64,000 nucleotides of DNA from Acidobacteriota bacterium (GCA_009840635.1 VXNL01000074.1:46330-110329); one strand, 5' to 3'; positions 42,987-53,041 are shown, counted from the first letter of the stretch. Program-made: numbers and translations. Notes: generated from the letters alone by a model not told the origin.

Positions 42987-43019
42987 CCCCCGGCGGCGAG
43001 GCCGCCGGGGGTTTTGCTT
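42987..43019 (+). terminator. Rho-independent terminator after the FecR gene
   Basis: Perfect 11-bp GC stem, 42987-42997 (CCCCCGGCGGC) with 43001-43011 (GCCGCCGGGGG), loop GAG, followed by TTTTGCTTT. It lies 24 bp after the FecR stop and is the clearest intrinsic terminator in the window. Confidence 0.92.
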
Positions 43020-43167
43020 TCCCGGCGCGGAGAACGCCGGCGAGGGGGCTCGAAGAGCCGTCAGGCCGGGGCCGCGGGCGGCGTCCCGTCACCGCAAGAC
43101 CCGCGGCAACCCCGAAAAACCGTTGGAATCCGCGGGATGCCACCCGGGGCTTCGTTCGCACCCCCAC

Positions 43168-43215
43168 CCACAACCCATTGTGGTCTTGCCGGTTGCATAC
43201 CGCAAGATGTTGTGT
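43168..43215. promoter_or_regulatory. NrdR operator pair upstream of nrdJ
   Basis: Box 1 at 43168-43183 is CCACAACCCATTGTGG, box 2 at 43200-43215 is CCGCAAGATGTTGTGT. Both are 16 bp, agree at CC-n-CAA----TTGTG and start 32 bp apart. Pairs of such boxes ~31-32 bp apart upstream of ribonucleotide reductase genes are the known binding sites of the repressor NrdR, which senses dATP/ATP. The nrdJ start is 95 bp downstream. The rest of the 346-bp gap (42964-43309) holds only the terminator and no gene. Confidence 0.8.
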
Positions 43216-43309
43216 TTTAGTTCAGAACCCAATGCCCTTCATTGCATTCTTGGAGGGGTGCCCTCGCGCCAACTTCCAGTTTTCTTCAACCAGGGGATAG
43301 TTGTTCGAT

Positions 43310-46048
43310 ATGCAGGTAGCCGTAGAGCCCACCACCGTGGGACCCCGTTCCGAAACAGAGAAGACCCGCAGGGAGCAAAAGAACGGTCGTGGCGGCGGAC
43401 TCGAGTTCCGGCGCCGGTTTACCGAACGCGGCGTCTCACCCTACGACCAGGTGGAGTGGGAAAAGCGCGACGCCGTCATCACCGACGAACACGGCGAGAC
43501 GATCTTTGCGCAGCACGGCGTGGAGTTCCCGAAGTCGTGGTCCATGATGGCGACCACGATCGTGGCGTCGAAGTACTTCCATGGATCGCTCGACAAGGGA
43601 GAGCGTGAATCGAGCGTCCGGCAGCTCGTCGGACGCGTCGCCGACCAGATCGCGGACTGGGGCGTGAAGGATGGCTACTTCGCGGACCAGGAGGCCGCGG
43701 ACACGTTCCGCGACGAGCTCACCTTCCTGTTGCTGAACCAGTTCGCCGCGTTCAACTCGCCGGTCTGGTTCAACTGCGGGGTCGAGGAGCACCCGCAGTG
43801 TTCAGCGTGCTTCATCAACTCGGTCGAGGACACCATGGACTCCATCCTGACGCTCGCCAAGACCGAGGGGATGCTCTTCAAATGGGGGTCCGGCACCGGC
43901 ACCAACCTCTCCACGATCCGCAGTTCACGGGAGCAGTTGTCCAGCGGCGGCAGGGCCTCCGGGCCGGTTTCCTTCATGAAGGGATACGACTCCTTCGCCG
44001 GCGTGATCCGGAGTGGAGGCAAGACCCGGCGAGCCGCGAAGATGGTGATTCTCAACGTGGATCATCCGGACATCCTCGACTTCGTCGACTGCAAGTCCCG
44101 CGAGGAACAAAAAGCCCACGCCCTGATTGAAGCGGGGTACGACGGCTCCCTGAACGGTGAGGCGTACGCGTCGATTCAGTATCAGAACGCGAACCACAGT
44201 GTACGGGTCAGCGACGCCTTCATGCGGGCGGTCGAGAACGACGAGGACTGGTCCACCCGCGCGATTACCAGCGGTGAACCCATGGACACCATGGGGGCCC
44301 GCGAGCTGTTCCGCCAGATCGCCGAATCGGCGCACCGCTGCGGCGATCCGGGGATGCAGTTCGACGACACCGTCAACCGCTGGCACACCTCGAAGAACAG
44401 CGGGCGGATCAACGCATCGAACCCGTGTTCCGAGTACATGTATCTCGACGACAGCGCCTGCAACCTCGCGTCCCTGAACCTCATGAAGTTCGTGGACGAG
44501 GAGGGCAGTTTCGACACCGACGGCTTCGAGCACGCGGTCGATGTGGTGCTGACCGGGATGGAGATTATCGTCGGGAACGCGAGCTATCCGACGCCGCGCA
44601 TCGAGAAGAACTCGCACGAGTACCGGCCCCTCGGTCTCGGCTACGCGAACCTCGGGGCGCTGCTGATGCATCGCGGCGTCCCCTACGACAGCGACGTCGG
44701 CCGGTCGATCGCGGCCGCCCTCACTTCGCTGATGACGGGCCGGGCATATCACCAGTCGGCCCGGATCGCCGGGGTCACCGGACCCTTCCAGGGTTACCCG
44801 GCGAACGAGCAGCCGTTCCTGGAGGTGATGCGCATGCATCGGGACGCGGCAACCGAGATCGATGCCGAGGGTGTCCCGGACGAGGTCCTTTCCCGAGCGC
44901 AGCAGGTCTGGGACGAGGCCATCGTGCTCGGTGAGGAACACGGCTTCCGGAACGGGCAGGCCTCGGTGTTGGCCCCGACGGGCACCATCGGCCTCATGAT
45001 GGATTGCGACACGACCGGCGTGGAGCCCGACCTGTCACTCATCAAGCACAAGAAGCTCAGCGGCGGCGGGATCATCCGCATCGTCAACCAGACGGTGCGC
45101 TCGGCGCTGGAGCGGCTCGGCTACGAGGGCGAAGCGCTCCAGCGGATCTGGGACTACGTGGACGAGCACGGCCACGTCGAGGGGGCGCCGGATCTCCGGG
45201 AGCAACACCTTCCGGTCTTCGATTGCGCCCTCGAACCGTTCGGCGGGAAACGCTCCATCCATTACATGGGCCACGTCAAGATGATGCATGCGGTCCAGCC
45301 CTTCCTGTCAGGCGCCATCTCGAAGACGGTCAACATGCCGGAGGAGAGCACCATCGAGGACATCGAGAAGACGTATCTCGCCTCCTGGAAGCTTGGCCTG
45401 AAGGCGGTTGCCATCTACCGGGACGGCAGCAAGCGGTCGCAGCCGCTGAACCGCGGCGAGTCGGCCACCGAAACGGTGGACGCCGGCGATTCCGCCGAGA
45501 AGGAGCACCTGCCGCCGGAGCGCGACGCCATCATCCACAAGTTCGACATCGGCGGACACAAGGGCTATCTCACCGTCGGACTGCGCGACGACGGCTCTCC
45601 CTGCGAGATCTTCCTGCGGATGGCCAAGGAAGGCTCCTTCGTGTCCGGACTGATGGACGCCTTCGCGCGGGCGGTGTCCTACAACCTCCAGTACGGGGTT
45701 CCGCTCAAGGTCCTGGTGGACAAGTTCTCGCACACGCGCTTCGAACCCTCGGGCTACACCGGCAACCCGGACATTCCCCACGCGGACTCGATCACCGACT
45801 ACATCTTCCGCTGGCTGGGACACCGCTTCCTGACCGATGCCGACGAGTTGAGCGCCGAGGACGGCGAGCCGCCCCAAGCCGCCGTGGCGCCTCCCGAGAA
45901 GAAGCGAACTCGCCGCCGCGGGACCGTCCTGGAGTCGGCGGCCGTCTTCGCCGATTCACCTCCGTGTTCGACGTGCGGCGCGCTGATGGTGCGGAGCGGC
46001 ACCTGCTTCAAGTGCCTGAACTGCGGGGCAACGTCCGGCTGCTCCTAG
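43310..46048 (+). CDS. nrdJ: Vitamin B12-dependent (class II) ribonucleotide reductase
   Basis: 912 residues from the ATG at 43310 (a TTG three codons earlier is less likely). It reduces ribonucleotides using adenosylcobalamin to make the active-site thiyl radical. Family motifs: AAFNSPVWFNCGVEEHPQCS (redox Cys), KWGSGTGTNLSTIRSSRE, INASNPCSEYMYLDDSACNL (N-x-C-x-E active loop), LAPTGTIGLMMDCDTTGVEP. The C-terminal tail holds a zinc-ribbon-like CSTCG...CFKCLNCG and ends in the redox-active Cys region, typical of long NrdJ proteins. It stands as a single gene under the NrdR boxes; no cobalamin riboswitch was seen. Confidence 0.97.
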   Translation: MQVAVEPTTVGPRSETEKTRREQKNGRGGGLEFRRRFTERGVSPYDQVEWEKRDAVITDEHGETIFAQHGVEFPKSWSMMATTIVASKYFHGSLDKGERESSVRQLVGRVADQIADWGVKDGYFADQEAADTFRDELTFLLLNQFAAFNSPVWFNCGVEEHPQCSACFINSVEDTMDSILTLAKTEGMLFKWGSGTGTNLSTIRSSREQLSSGGRASGPVSFMKGYDSFAGVIRSGGKTRRAAKMVILNVDHPDILDFVDCKSREEQKAHALIEAGYDGSLNGEAYASIQYQNANHSVRVSDAFMRAVENDEDWSTRAITSGEPMDTMGARELFRQIAESAHRCGDPGMQFDDTVNRWHTSKNSGRINASNPCSEYMYLDDSACNLASLNLMKFVDEEGSFDTDGFEHAVDVVLTGMEIIVGNASYPTPRIEKNSHEYRPLGLGYANLGALLMHRGVPYDSDVGRSIAAALTSLMTGRAYHQSARIAGVTGPFQGYPANEQPFLEVMRMHRDAATEIDAEGVPDEVLSRAQQVWDEAIVLGEEHGFRNGQASVLAPTGTIGLMMDCDTTGVEPDLSLIKHKKLSGGGIIRIVNQTVRSALERLGYEGEALQRIWDYVDEHGHVEGAPDLREQHLPVFDCALEPFGGKRSIHYMGHVKMMHAVQPFLSGAISKTVNMPEESTIEDIEKTYLASWKLGLKAVAIYRDGSKRSQPLNRGESATETVDAGDSAEKEHLPPERDAIIHKFDIGGHKGYLTVGLRDDGSPCEIFLRMAKEGSFVSGLMDAFARAVSYNLQYGVPLKVLVDKFSHTRFEPSGYTGNPDIPHADSITDYIFRWLGHRFLTDADELSAEDGEPPQAAVAPPEKKRTRRRGTVLESAAVFADSPPCSTCGALMVRSGTCFKCLNCGATSGCS

Positions 46049-46243
46049 GCGCGCCGGCTTGGAACGCCGGTCTCCAGACCGGCACCGCGGCGCTCCGCGC
46101 CGCGCCCGTCGTAACGTCACGCACCGCGACGGCGCGTCCCGACGAATCCCACTCCCAGCGCCAGACCGGCAAGCGCGGTGCTCCGCACCGCGCGCGGCGC
46201 GACCCCACCCGCCCTCACGGCGCGTAAAGCCGGGAACGCCCTC
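46049..46243. repeat. Intergenic palindromic repeats (GCCGGCGTTCC family)
   Basis: The 195-bp gap between nrdJ and mtaB opens with CGGCTTGGAACGCCGGTCTCC, then AGACCGGC and GCGGCGCTCCGCGCCGC. On the minus strand this reads GCCGGTCTGGAGACCGGCGTTCCAAGCCG, closely matching 24114-24142. A further GCGGTGCTCCGCACCGCGC hairpin follows near 46180. These are repeat units, not a gene. Confidence 0.6.
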
Positions 46244-47548
46244 TCAGTCCGAGGAAACCAGCGTTCCCACCGCGAGCCCGGGAGTGTCCTCCGCCACCCG
46301 GGTGAGCTGAACCTCCCGGATGCAGTTCTCGAGCGGCTCCGCCGAGACCACCCCGACGCGCAGGTAGGAGTCGGTCAGGCCGGTCCAGCGTCCCGAACGG
46401 TCCTGCTGTTCGAACAGGACTTCCACCCGCTGGCCCAGGTGGCGGCGGGCGAACGCGTCCCGGCGCCGGTCGGAGAGCTCCCGCAGCCTGCGGCTCCGCC
46501 CGGCGACCACCTCGGGGGGAAGGTGTCCGGGGAGGGCCGCGGCCCGGGTCCCGGCGCGCGACGAGTAGCTGAACACGTGGTAGTAGGCGAACGGCATCGC
46601 TTCCAGGCGGTCGCAGGTGCGCCGGAAGGCGTCGTCCGTCTCGCCGGGGAATCCGACGATCACGTCGGTCCCGAGCCCGAGTCCGGGCACCGTCTCCACC
46701 GCCCGGTCCGCAAACTCGCGGTAGTCCCGAAAGGTGTAGCGGCGGCCCATCCCGGCCAGCACGCCGTCGTCGCCGCTCTGCACCGGAAGGTGGAGATAGC
46801 GGCAGAGCGCTCCGCGTTCCGCCATGCGTTCGAGGAGGCGGTCCTCGACAGTGGTGGGCTCGATCGAGGTGATCCGGATCCTCTCCACCCCAGGAATCTC
46901 CTCGAGCCGGTCCGCAACGTCGGCGAGCGTCCGTCCCCCGCTCCGGTAGCGCCCGATGTTGACCCCGGTGAGCACGAGCTCCCGGTAGCCGGCCTCGGCC
47001 AGTTCCTCCGCCTCGCGGACCAGGTCGTCGAAGCGCCGGCTGCGCTCCCGGCCGCGCGTGTAGGGAATGATGCAGAACGAGCAGAAGAAGTCGCAGCCGT
47101 CCTGCACCTTCAGGTTGGCGCGGGTCGCGTCGTAGCGCCCGGTGGAGGGAACCTCGAACTCGTGCCGGGAGATCCGGGCGGAGTGCAGCACGACCGGCTC
47201 CGGGAGTTTCCGGGGCCGGTCCAGATAGTCCGGGAACGTCTCCTTGAACTCCGTCCCCACGATCATGTCCACCCCCGGGATCTCGCGGAGCGCGTCGAGA
47301 CCCGACTGGGCGTAGCAACCCGCCACCACCACGAAGGCCTCCGGCGACCGGCGTAGTGCCCGGCGCACGGTGTTGCGGCAGTGCGCCTCCGCCCGGTGGG
47401 TCACGGAGCAGGTGTTGATCACCAGGAGATCGGTCGGTTCACCCCAGGGAACGATCGTGTAGCCTTTGCCCGCGAACTGCCCTGCCCAGTTCGCCGCCTC
47501 CGTGTGGTTGAGACGACAACCCAGCGAAGTAAACGAAGCCCGTGGCAC
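46244..47548 (-). CDS. mtaB: tRNA methylthiotransferase, MtaB type
   Basis: 434 residues from a GTG. MiaB-family radical-SAM enzyme: N-terminal UPF0004 domain (FTSLGCRLNHTEAANWAGQF with INTCSVTHRAEAHCRNTVRR), radical-SAM motif CDFFCSFCIIPYTRGRERS, VVGFPGET-type VIVGFPGETDDAFRRTCDRL, C-terminal TRAM. The SLGCRLNxxE start and CSVTxxAE are characteristic of MtaB, which converts t6A37 to ms2t6A in tRNA, rather than MiaB (i6A) or RimO. It is divergent from lctP. Confidence 0.9.
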   Translation of the reverse strand: MPRASFTSLGCRLNHTEAANWAGQFAGKGYTIVPWGEPTDLLVINTCSVTHRAEAHCRNTVRRALRRSPEAFVVVAGCYAQSGLDALREIPGVDMIVGTEFKETFPDYLDRPRKLPEPVVLHSARISRHEFEVPSTGRYDATRANLKVQDGCDFFCSFCIIPYTRGRERSRRFDDLVREAEELAEAGYRELVLTGVNIGRYRSGGRTLADVADRLEEIPGVERIRITSIEPTTVEDRLLERMAERGALCRYLHLPVQSGDDGVLAGMGRRYTFRDYREFADRAVETVPGLGLGTDVIVGFPGETDDAFRRTCDRLEAMPFAYYHVFSYSSRAGTRAAALPGHLPPEVVAGRSRRLRELSDRRRDAFARRHLGQRVEVLFEQQDRSGRWTGLTDSYLRVGVVSAEPLENCIREVQLTRVAEDTPGLAVGTLVSSD

Positions 47549-47632
47549 GGGCGGCAGCGTAGCATCGGCTCTTCTGACCAGCCTTCCGGAGGCGGCGTCG
47601 AAGAGCTGGGAAGCCGGTAACGGGTAACGGTC

Positions 47633-49402
47633 ATGGGAACTCTCGGTCTAGCCGCGGTGGCGCTCGTCCCGATCGCCGTCGTGGCGCTCTTCCTCGTGGT
47701 GCTGCGCTGGCCCGCGTCGCGGGCGATGCCGCTGAGCTGGCTCGCCGCCGCCGGCCTCGCCTGGGCGGTGTGGGACATCTCCGGACTCCGGATCGCCGCC
47801 GCATCCATCAACGGACTGGTGGTGGCGGCAACCCTGCTCTACATCATCTTCGGCGCCATCCTGCTCCTGCACACGCTGCAGGAAAGCGGCGCCCTCGCGG
47901 TGATCCGCCGGGGTTTCGTGGGGATCACGCCGGACCGGCGCATTCAGGTCCTCGTGATCGCCTGGCTGTTCGGGGCGTTCATCGAGGGCTCGGCCGGTTT
48001 CGGCACCCCGGCGGCGGTCGCGGTGCCGCTCCTGGTGGGGCTCGGATTCCCGCCGCTCGCCGCGGTGGTCGCGGGAATGCTGATCCAGAGCACCCCCGTC
48101 TCTTTCGGCTCCGCCGGAACCCCGATTCTCGTCGGGGTTTCCACCGGGCTTTCGGGATCGGAGGCGGTGACCGCCTACGCGGCCAGTATCGGCCTTGCCG
48201 AATGGACCGAGTTCATGGCGTTCATCGGCGTCCGGGTCGCGGTGCTCCACACCGTCGCGGGAACGCTGGTCCCGCTCATCGTGGTGGCCACCATGACCCG
48301 CTTCTTCGGCGCCAACCGGAGCTTCCGCGAGGGTCTGGCGGTATGGAAGTTCGCGCTGTTCGCAGCGCTGGCGATGACGGTGCCCTACATGCTCACCGCC
48401 TGGTTCCTCGGGCCCGAATTCCCGGCGCTGTTCGGCGGCCTGGTCGGCCTCGGGATCGTGGTCACTGCCGCCCGGAGGGGCCTCTTCGTCCCCCCACCGG
48501 AGGAGCACTTCGAGTTTCCGGCGCGCTCGGCCTGGGAAGCGGACTGGACCGGGGACAAGGCCGAATCCGTGGCCGAGCCCACGGCCGGCCGAACGATCGG
48601 CGCCGTGTCCGCCTGGGCGCCCTATGGCGTGGTCGCCGGGCTGCTGCTGCTGACCCGTCTCCCCTCCCTGCCCCTCCGGGACCTCCTGTCCGGAGTGGTG
48701 CTCCGCTGGCCGGACATCCTCGGGAGCGGCATCAGCGCGAGCGCCGCTCCGCTCTTCCTTCCCGGGACCGTCTTCGTCGCGGCGTCCCTGTTCGCCGTGG
48801 TGGCGCACCGGATGGATCGCGGACAAACGACCCGGGCGGTCACCGCTTCGCTTCGGAGTACTGCGCTCGCCTCGGTCGCGCTGGTCTTCACCGTGCCCAT
48901 GGTCCAGGTTTTCCTGAACACGGGCGGCGGAGCGGCGGGACTGGCCTCGATGCCGATCGCCCTCGCGGAGGGCGCCGCGCAGGTCGCGGGGTCGGCCTGG
49001 CCGTTCTTCGCACCCTTCATCGGGGGCCTCGGCGCCTTCGTCGCCGGCAGCAACACCGTGAGCAACATGATGTTCTCGCTCTTCCAGTTCGGGGTCGGCG
49101 AGCGGCTCGCGGTGGATCCCGGATGGGTGGTGGCCCTCCAGGCCGTCGGCGGCGCGGCGGGGAACATGATCTGCGTCCACAACGTGGTCGCCGCCTCGGC
49201 GGTGGTCGGGCTGGTCGGCCGGGAGGGCGCCGTGATCCGGCGCACGCTGGTGCCCTTCGTCTACTACGCCCTGGTGCCCGGAGCGCTCGGCTACGCGATC
49301 CTGTGGTCCGGCACGCTGGGACCGGTCAACGCCGGTTCGCTGGTCGTCGTCGGCATTTTCGTGGCGGCGGGACTGTGGATCTACCGGAACCGCACCGCCT
49401 GA
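47633..49402 (+). CDS. LctP-family L-lactate permease
   Basis: 589 residues, ~13-14 membrane segments. Family motifs: [20 protein letters not shown], the hallmark of LctP/LldP, then [20 protein letters not shown] and [20 protein letters not shown]. The members import L-lactate (some glycolate) with protons. A hydrophilic loop is visible near residues 280-320. No lactate dehydrogenase is next to it; the neighbours are mtaB (divergent) and the phosphodiesterase (convergent, 30 bp between stops, with a CCCGC/GCGGG hairpin there). Substrate assignment is from the family only. Confidence 0.9.
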   Translation: MGTLGLAAVALVPIAVVALFLVVLRWPASRAMPLSWLAAAGLAWAVWDISGLRIAAASINGLVVAATLLYIIFGAILLLHTLQESGALAVIRRGFVGITPDRRIQVLVIAWLFGAFIEGSAGFGTPAAVAVPLLVGLGFPPLAAVVAGMLIQSTPVSFGSAGTPILVGVSTGLSGSEAVTAYAASIGLAEWTEFMAFIGVRVAVLHTVAGTLVPLIVVATMTRFFGANRSFREGLAVWKFALFAALAMTVPYMLTAWFLGPEFPALFGGLVGLGIVVTAARRGLFVPPPEEHFEFPARSAWEADWTGDKAESVAEPTAGRTIGAVSAWAPYGVVAGLLLLTRLPSLPLRDLLSGVVLRWPDILGSGISASAAPLFLPGTVFVAASLFAVVAHRMDRGQTTRAVTASLRSTALASVALVFTVPMVQVFLNTGGGAAGLASMPIALAEGAAQVAGSAWPFFAPFIGGLGAFVAGSNTVSNMMFSLFQFGVGERLAVDPGWVVALQAVGGAAGNMICVHNVVAASAVVGLVGREGAVIRRTLVPFVYYALVPGALGYAILWSGTLGPVNAGSLVVVGIFVAAGLWIYRNRTA

Positions 49403-49432
49403 GGCAGACCGGGCCCGGTCCCGCCGCCCGCT

Positions 49433-51613
49433 TCAGCGGGACAGCAGCGAAGTTCCGTCCATCTCCTCCACCGGGCTGACCCCGAGCAGGTCCAGGATCG
49501 TCGGCGCGATGTCCTGGAGCGACGCGGACCCCCGGAGCGGCAGGTCCGAAACGAGCACGCCGGCGGTGTCCTCCATAGAGCAGTGGTCCCCGCTCCAGTT
49601 GTCCAGGTTCGGGGTGATCGCCGACGCGGGCATCCCTCCAAGCGTGCTCTGCCACCCGATCCGGTAGCCGGGCTCCAGTCCGAGAATCAGGTCGGGCGCT
49701 TCTTCCACGAACGGACCCTCGTAGATGTCCTCGCGTCGGTACACCTCGCGTACCACCGGATCTCCGGTCTCGGGGTCGCGGAACGTCTTGAGGTCGGCGA
49801 TCAGCCGCTCGATCAGCCGGTCGCGCTCGGGGCCTGGCTCCACGATGCCCTCCGGCTCCCGTTCGCGCTGGTTCAGGTAGATCCCGGACAGGCCGAGCGC
49901 GAAGGCGCTCGTCCGGCTCCAGTCCACTCCGGGGAAAAAGAGCGCTTCCGGGTCGAACAGGTCTTCGAGCCGGCGCTGTTCCGAGTCCCCGGCCGCCCGC
50001 AGATACCCGTTCCGGGCGAGCCAGGTGTTCACGTTGAACTGCTTCCGGAAGGAATGGAAGCCGTGGTCGGAGACCACCAGGAACCGGGCGCCAGCGGGGG
50101 CCGCCGACATCGCGTCGCCGACGATGCGGTCCATCTCCCGGTAGGCGTCGGCGATTCCGCCGCCGTAGCGCCGCGCGAGTTCCGGATCGTGGTTCGGGTG
50201 CTCCGGGTCGGCGAACCGGTAGAGCATGTGCTGGATGCGGTCGGGAAACAGGAAGACGGACACCAGCAGGCGCCAGGAGTCGTCGCCCAGCGCGTCCATC
50301 AGCAGCCTCTCGTTGGATTCGCGGGCGAACCGGGCGTCCTCGAGGAAGGCGTCGAAGTCCACCGCCTCGTCGCGCAGCGGGTTGGTGATGATCTTCCAGC
50401 CCACGGTTTCGTAGGGGCCCGTCCGGCGGGCGAGATCCCCCGCGAAGTCCTGGGGAAAGGACAGGTCCACGATGGGTGGCAGCCGCTCGGGATCGAAGTT
50501 GATGGGTTCCAGGTAGACGGCGACATTCGGCTCGAGCGACAGCACCCGGAAACGGACCAGGCCGGACACGCTGATGAGGGGATTCAGCGGGAAGCGGACC
50601 GACACGAAGTCGGACCATTCGCCGCCGGCCAGACTCGCCAACTGGCCGGAGGTCTCGATTTCGAGGCGTTCCCCGATCCGCCGGAAGCGGATCGGGATCT
50701 CGACCTCGGGCTGCTCGGCCTCGGTGACCGATACGGTGAAGTTCCGCGGCCCGCGGACCACGCTCTCCGCCACGCCGCCCTCGAAGCGGAGCGGGAAGCG
50801 GGTGCCGCCCGTTTCGGTGGACTCCTCGTCGAGGAGGTCCGTCGTGTACACGGCCCAGAGTCCGAACGACTTTCGGGCGTCCGGAACCCCGAAGCCGGCC
50901 AGGATCCGGGTGCCGGGCGACTCCTCGACCGGGAACTCCATCGGCGCTTGGAGCGCGATGGTGGAAACCCCCGCCCCACCGGCGATCTTCCAGAAGGCGT
51001 CTCCCTGCCGGGCCCGGACCGCCTGGGGAACGGCGTTCGGAACCCACGCCGCGAGGAGCGCCGTCCCCGCGGCGGGCACGATCGTCGCCACCGCCAGCAC
51101 CGGCCAGCGGTACCGGGGATGGGCGCGGGTGCGGTGGAGCACCCAACTCGCCACGATGCCCGCGCCCAGGGCGATCACGAGCACGAGACCCACCCGGAAG
51201 GGCGCTCCCGGAAGTTCGCTGGCCGTCTGCCGAACCAGCGCGATCTGGGGGACGTAGCTGCCCTCCCGTACTTCGAGAAAGTCGAAGATCCCCGTCCGGC
51301 CCGGGTTCATGCCGGTGGCGAAGGTGGCCCAGGCCACGGGTGACTCGGAGGGTTTGGTGGTCTGGAGCGGGGCGAGCGTTCCGCGCTCGCCGAGCCCGCG
51401 GAGGTTGGGCAGTTCCCCGGCGGCGATCATGGTCTCGATGGTGTCCGGGTCCGCACCGTCGAATCCCAGCACCACCACCCGTTCCGGCGGTTGCGCCAGG
51501 GCCTCGCCGCCCCCGACCGGGCCGAACCCGGCGGTGGCGGCGATCAGCACTCCGAGGACCTGGCCGCGACCGCCGCGGGCCGCGGGCCTCCGCACCGGGT
51601 ACTCGAACTCCAT
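49433..51613 (-). CDS. Membrane-anchored type I phosphodiesterase / alkaline phosphatase superfamily protein
   Basis: 726 residues from the ATG at 51613. A signal/anchor (GQVLGVLIAATAGFGPVGGG) leads to VVVLGFDGADPDTIETMIAA (first metal-binding Asp) and SESPVAWATFATGMNPGRTG (nucleophile region, as in phosphodiesterase/nucleotide pyrophosphatase proteins). An insert with two membrane helices follows at about residues 115-185, then LVVSDHGFHSFRKQFN with metal-ligand DHGFH, DNWSGDHCSMEDTAGVLVSD, and a C-terminal APTILDLLGV typical of the superfamily. The active domain is probably periplasmic. Substrate unknown. The upstream part of the open frame (51614-53035) is antisense to the M20 gene. Confidence 0.85.
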   Translation of the reverse strand: MEFEYPVRRPAARGGRGQVLGVLIAATAGFGPVGGGEALAQPPERVVVLGFDGADPDTIETMIAAGELPNLRGLGERGTLAPLQTTKPSESPVAWATFATGMNPGRTGIFDFLEVREGSYVPQIALVRQTASELPGAPFRVGLVLVIALGAGIVASWVLHRTRAHPRYRWPVLAVATIVPAAGTALLAAWVPNAVPQAVRARQGDAFWKIAGGAGVSTIALQAPMEFPVEESPGTRILAGFGVPDARKSFGLWAVYTTDLLDEESTETGGTRFPLRFEGGVAESVVRGPRNFTVSVTEAEQPEVEIPIRFRRIGERLEIETSGQLASLAGGEWSDFVSVRFPLNPLISVSGLVRFRVLSLEPNVAVYLEPINFDPERLPPIVDLSFPQDFAGDLARRTGPYETVGWKIITNPLRDEAVDFDAFLEDARFARESNERLLMDALGDDSWRLLVSVFLFPDRIQHMLYRFADPEHPNHDPELARRYGGGIADAYREMDRIVGDAMSAAPAGARFLVVSDHGFHSFRKQFNVNTWLARNGYLRAAGDSEQRRLEDLFDPEALFFPGVDWSRTSAFALGLSGIYLNQREREPEGIVEPGPERDRLIERLIADLKTFRDPETGDPVVREVYRREDIYEGPFVEEAPDLILGLEPGYRIGWQSTLGGMPASAITPNLDNWSGDHCSMEDTAGVLVSDLPLRGSASLQDIAPTILDLLGVSPVEEMDGTSLLSR

Positions 51614-51718
51614 GGGCGGGGAGAGGTTACTGCGGGGGCCGTGCCGCATTCCCGGCGTGCCCGCGCCGACTTTCCCGGGAGTGGTCCGGTGCTTCCCGTT
51701 CGGTAGCATTGGGCGGTT

Positions 51719-53029
51719 ATGCCGCTTCCAGGTTACCGACTCCGACGTTTCGCCGCCGCGGCGGCGCTCCTGTTGCTCCCGGTCCCGGGCCTCACCGCCC
51801 AGGAACTCGAGATCCTGGCCGAGTACGAAACCGAGATGACGGCGATCACGGCCGACCCCCGGGTCGCGGCCGCACTCGACGACGTGCTCGCGATGGACGA
51901 GCAAAACGAGCGTCTGCTCATCGAGTTGACGGAGATCGAGGCGCCGCCCTTCAAAGAAGAAAAACGGGCTGCCCACTACCGCGGGCTCATCCGGGAAGCG
52001 GGCTTCGACGCGGACCTGGATGAGATCGGAAACGTCGTCGCGCGCCGGGACGGCCAGGGCGGAGGCCGGACGGTGGCCGTGGTGGCCCACCTCGACACCG
52101 TTTTCCCCGAGGGAACCGACGTCACGGTCCGCAGGGAGGGCGACAAGCTCATGGCCCCCGGCATCGCCGACGACACACGCGGCCTGGTCACCATCCTGAC
52201 CATCCTCAAGGTCATGGATCGCCACGGACTTGATACCCGGGACGACGTGCTCTTCGTCGGATCGGTCGGCGAAGAGGGAATCGGCGACCTCCGCGGGGTG
52301 AAGCATCTCTTCCGGGACGGCGCGTCGAGGATCGACGCCTTCATCGCGGTCGACGGTACGAGCAACACGCGCGTGCTGAATCACGCGATCGGGTCCCATC
52401 GCTACCGGGTGCGCTTCCTGGGTCCGGGTGGGCATTCGTGGGGCGCGTTCGGCCTCGGGAACCCCGCTCACGCCATGGCCCGGGCCATCAAGCTCTTCGA
52501 CGACCGAGCCGGGGAGTACGTCACCGCGGGCGCCAAGACGACCTACAACATCGGCCGCATCGGCGGCGGGACCTCCGTGAACTCGATCCCGTTCGAGAGC
52601 TGGATGGAGGTGGACATGCGGTCCATGGAACCCGGCCGGCTCGAGGAGATCGACGCCATCTTCCAGGCCGCGATGACCGAGGCGCTCGCCGAGCAGAACG
52701 AGCTGCGGCGCGACGGCGAGGAACTCACGGTGGATATCGAGATGATCGGCAACCGGCCCTCCGGCATCGTCCCCATCGACACCCCCCTCATCCAGCGGGC
52801 CTTTGCCGCCACCCGCGCCGTGGGCGCCGAACCCGAGCTGAGCATGGGTTCCACCGATTCGAACGTCGCCATCGCGCTCGGAATCCCGGCCACCACGGTC
52901 GGCAGCGGCGGCGAGGGCTTCGGCGCCCACTCGCTCCACGAGTGGTGGGCCAACCGGGACGGACATCTGGGCATCCAGAAGGCGCTGCTGCTGGTGCTCG
53001 CCGAAGCCGGCTTCCAGGCCGCGAACTAG
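51719..53029 (+). CDS. Secreted M20-family metallopeptidase (PepT/CPG2-like)
   Basis: 436 residues. Signal peptide (RRFAAAAALLLLPVPGLTAQ). Metal-site motifs: VAHLDTVFPEG (His and Asp ligand), APGIADDTRGLV (bridging Asp), VGSVGEEGIGDLRG (catalytic Glu and ligand), FIAVDGT (ligand Asp), and AHSLHEWW (His). A dimerisation domain (about 215-330, GSHRYRVRFLGPGGHSWGAF) lies between. It would remove an amino acid or split a small peptide or amide outside the cytoplasm; the exact substrate is unknown. The next small gene begins 12 bp after its stop. Confidence 0.9.
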   Translation: MPLPGYRLRRFAAAAALLLLPVPGLTAQELEILAEYETEMTAITADPRVAAALDDVLAMDEQNERLLIELTEIEAPPFKEEKRAAHYRGLIREAGFDADLDEIGNVVARRDGQGGGRTVAVVAHLDTVFPEGTDVTVRREGDKLMAPGIADDTRGLVTILTILKVMDRHGLDTRDDVLFVGSVGEEGIGDLRGVKHLFRDGASRIDAFIAVDGTSNTRVLNHAIGSHRYRVRFLGPGGHSWGAFGLGNPAHAMARAIKLFDDRAGEYVTAGAKTTYNIGRIGGGTSVNSIPFESWMEVDMRSMEPGRLEEIDAIFQAAMTEALAEQNELRRDGEELTVDIEMIGNRPSGIVPIDTPLIQRAFAATRAVGAEPELSMGSTDSNVAIALGIPATTVGSGGEGFGAHSLHEWWANRDGHLGIQKALLLVLAEAGFQAAN

Positions 53030-53041
53030 GGGCATCGCGCC

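Noticed and set aside
43020..43309. Cobalamin riboswitch upstream of the B12-dependent nrdJ
   Set aside because: No B12-box-like conserved core is visible; the gap instead contains the NrdR box pair.
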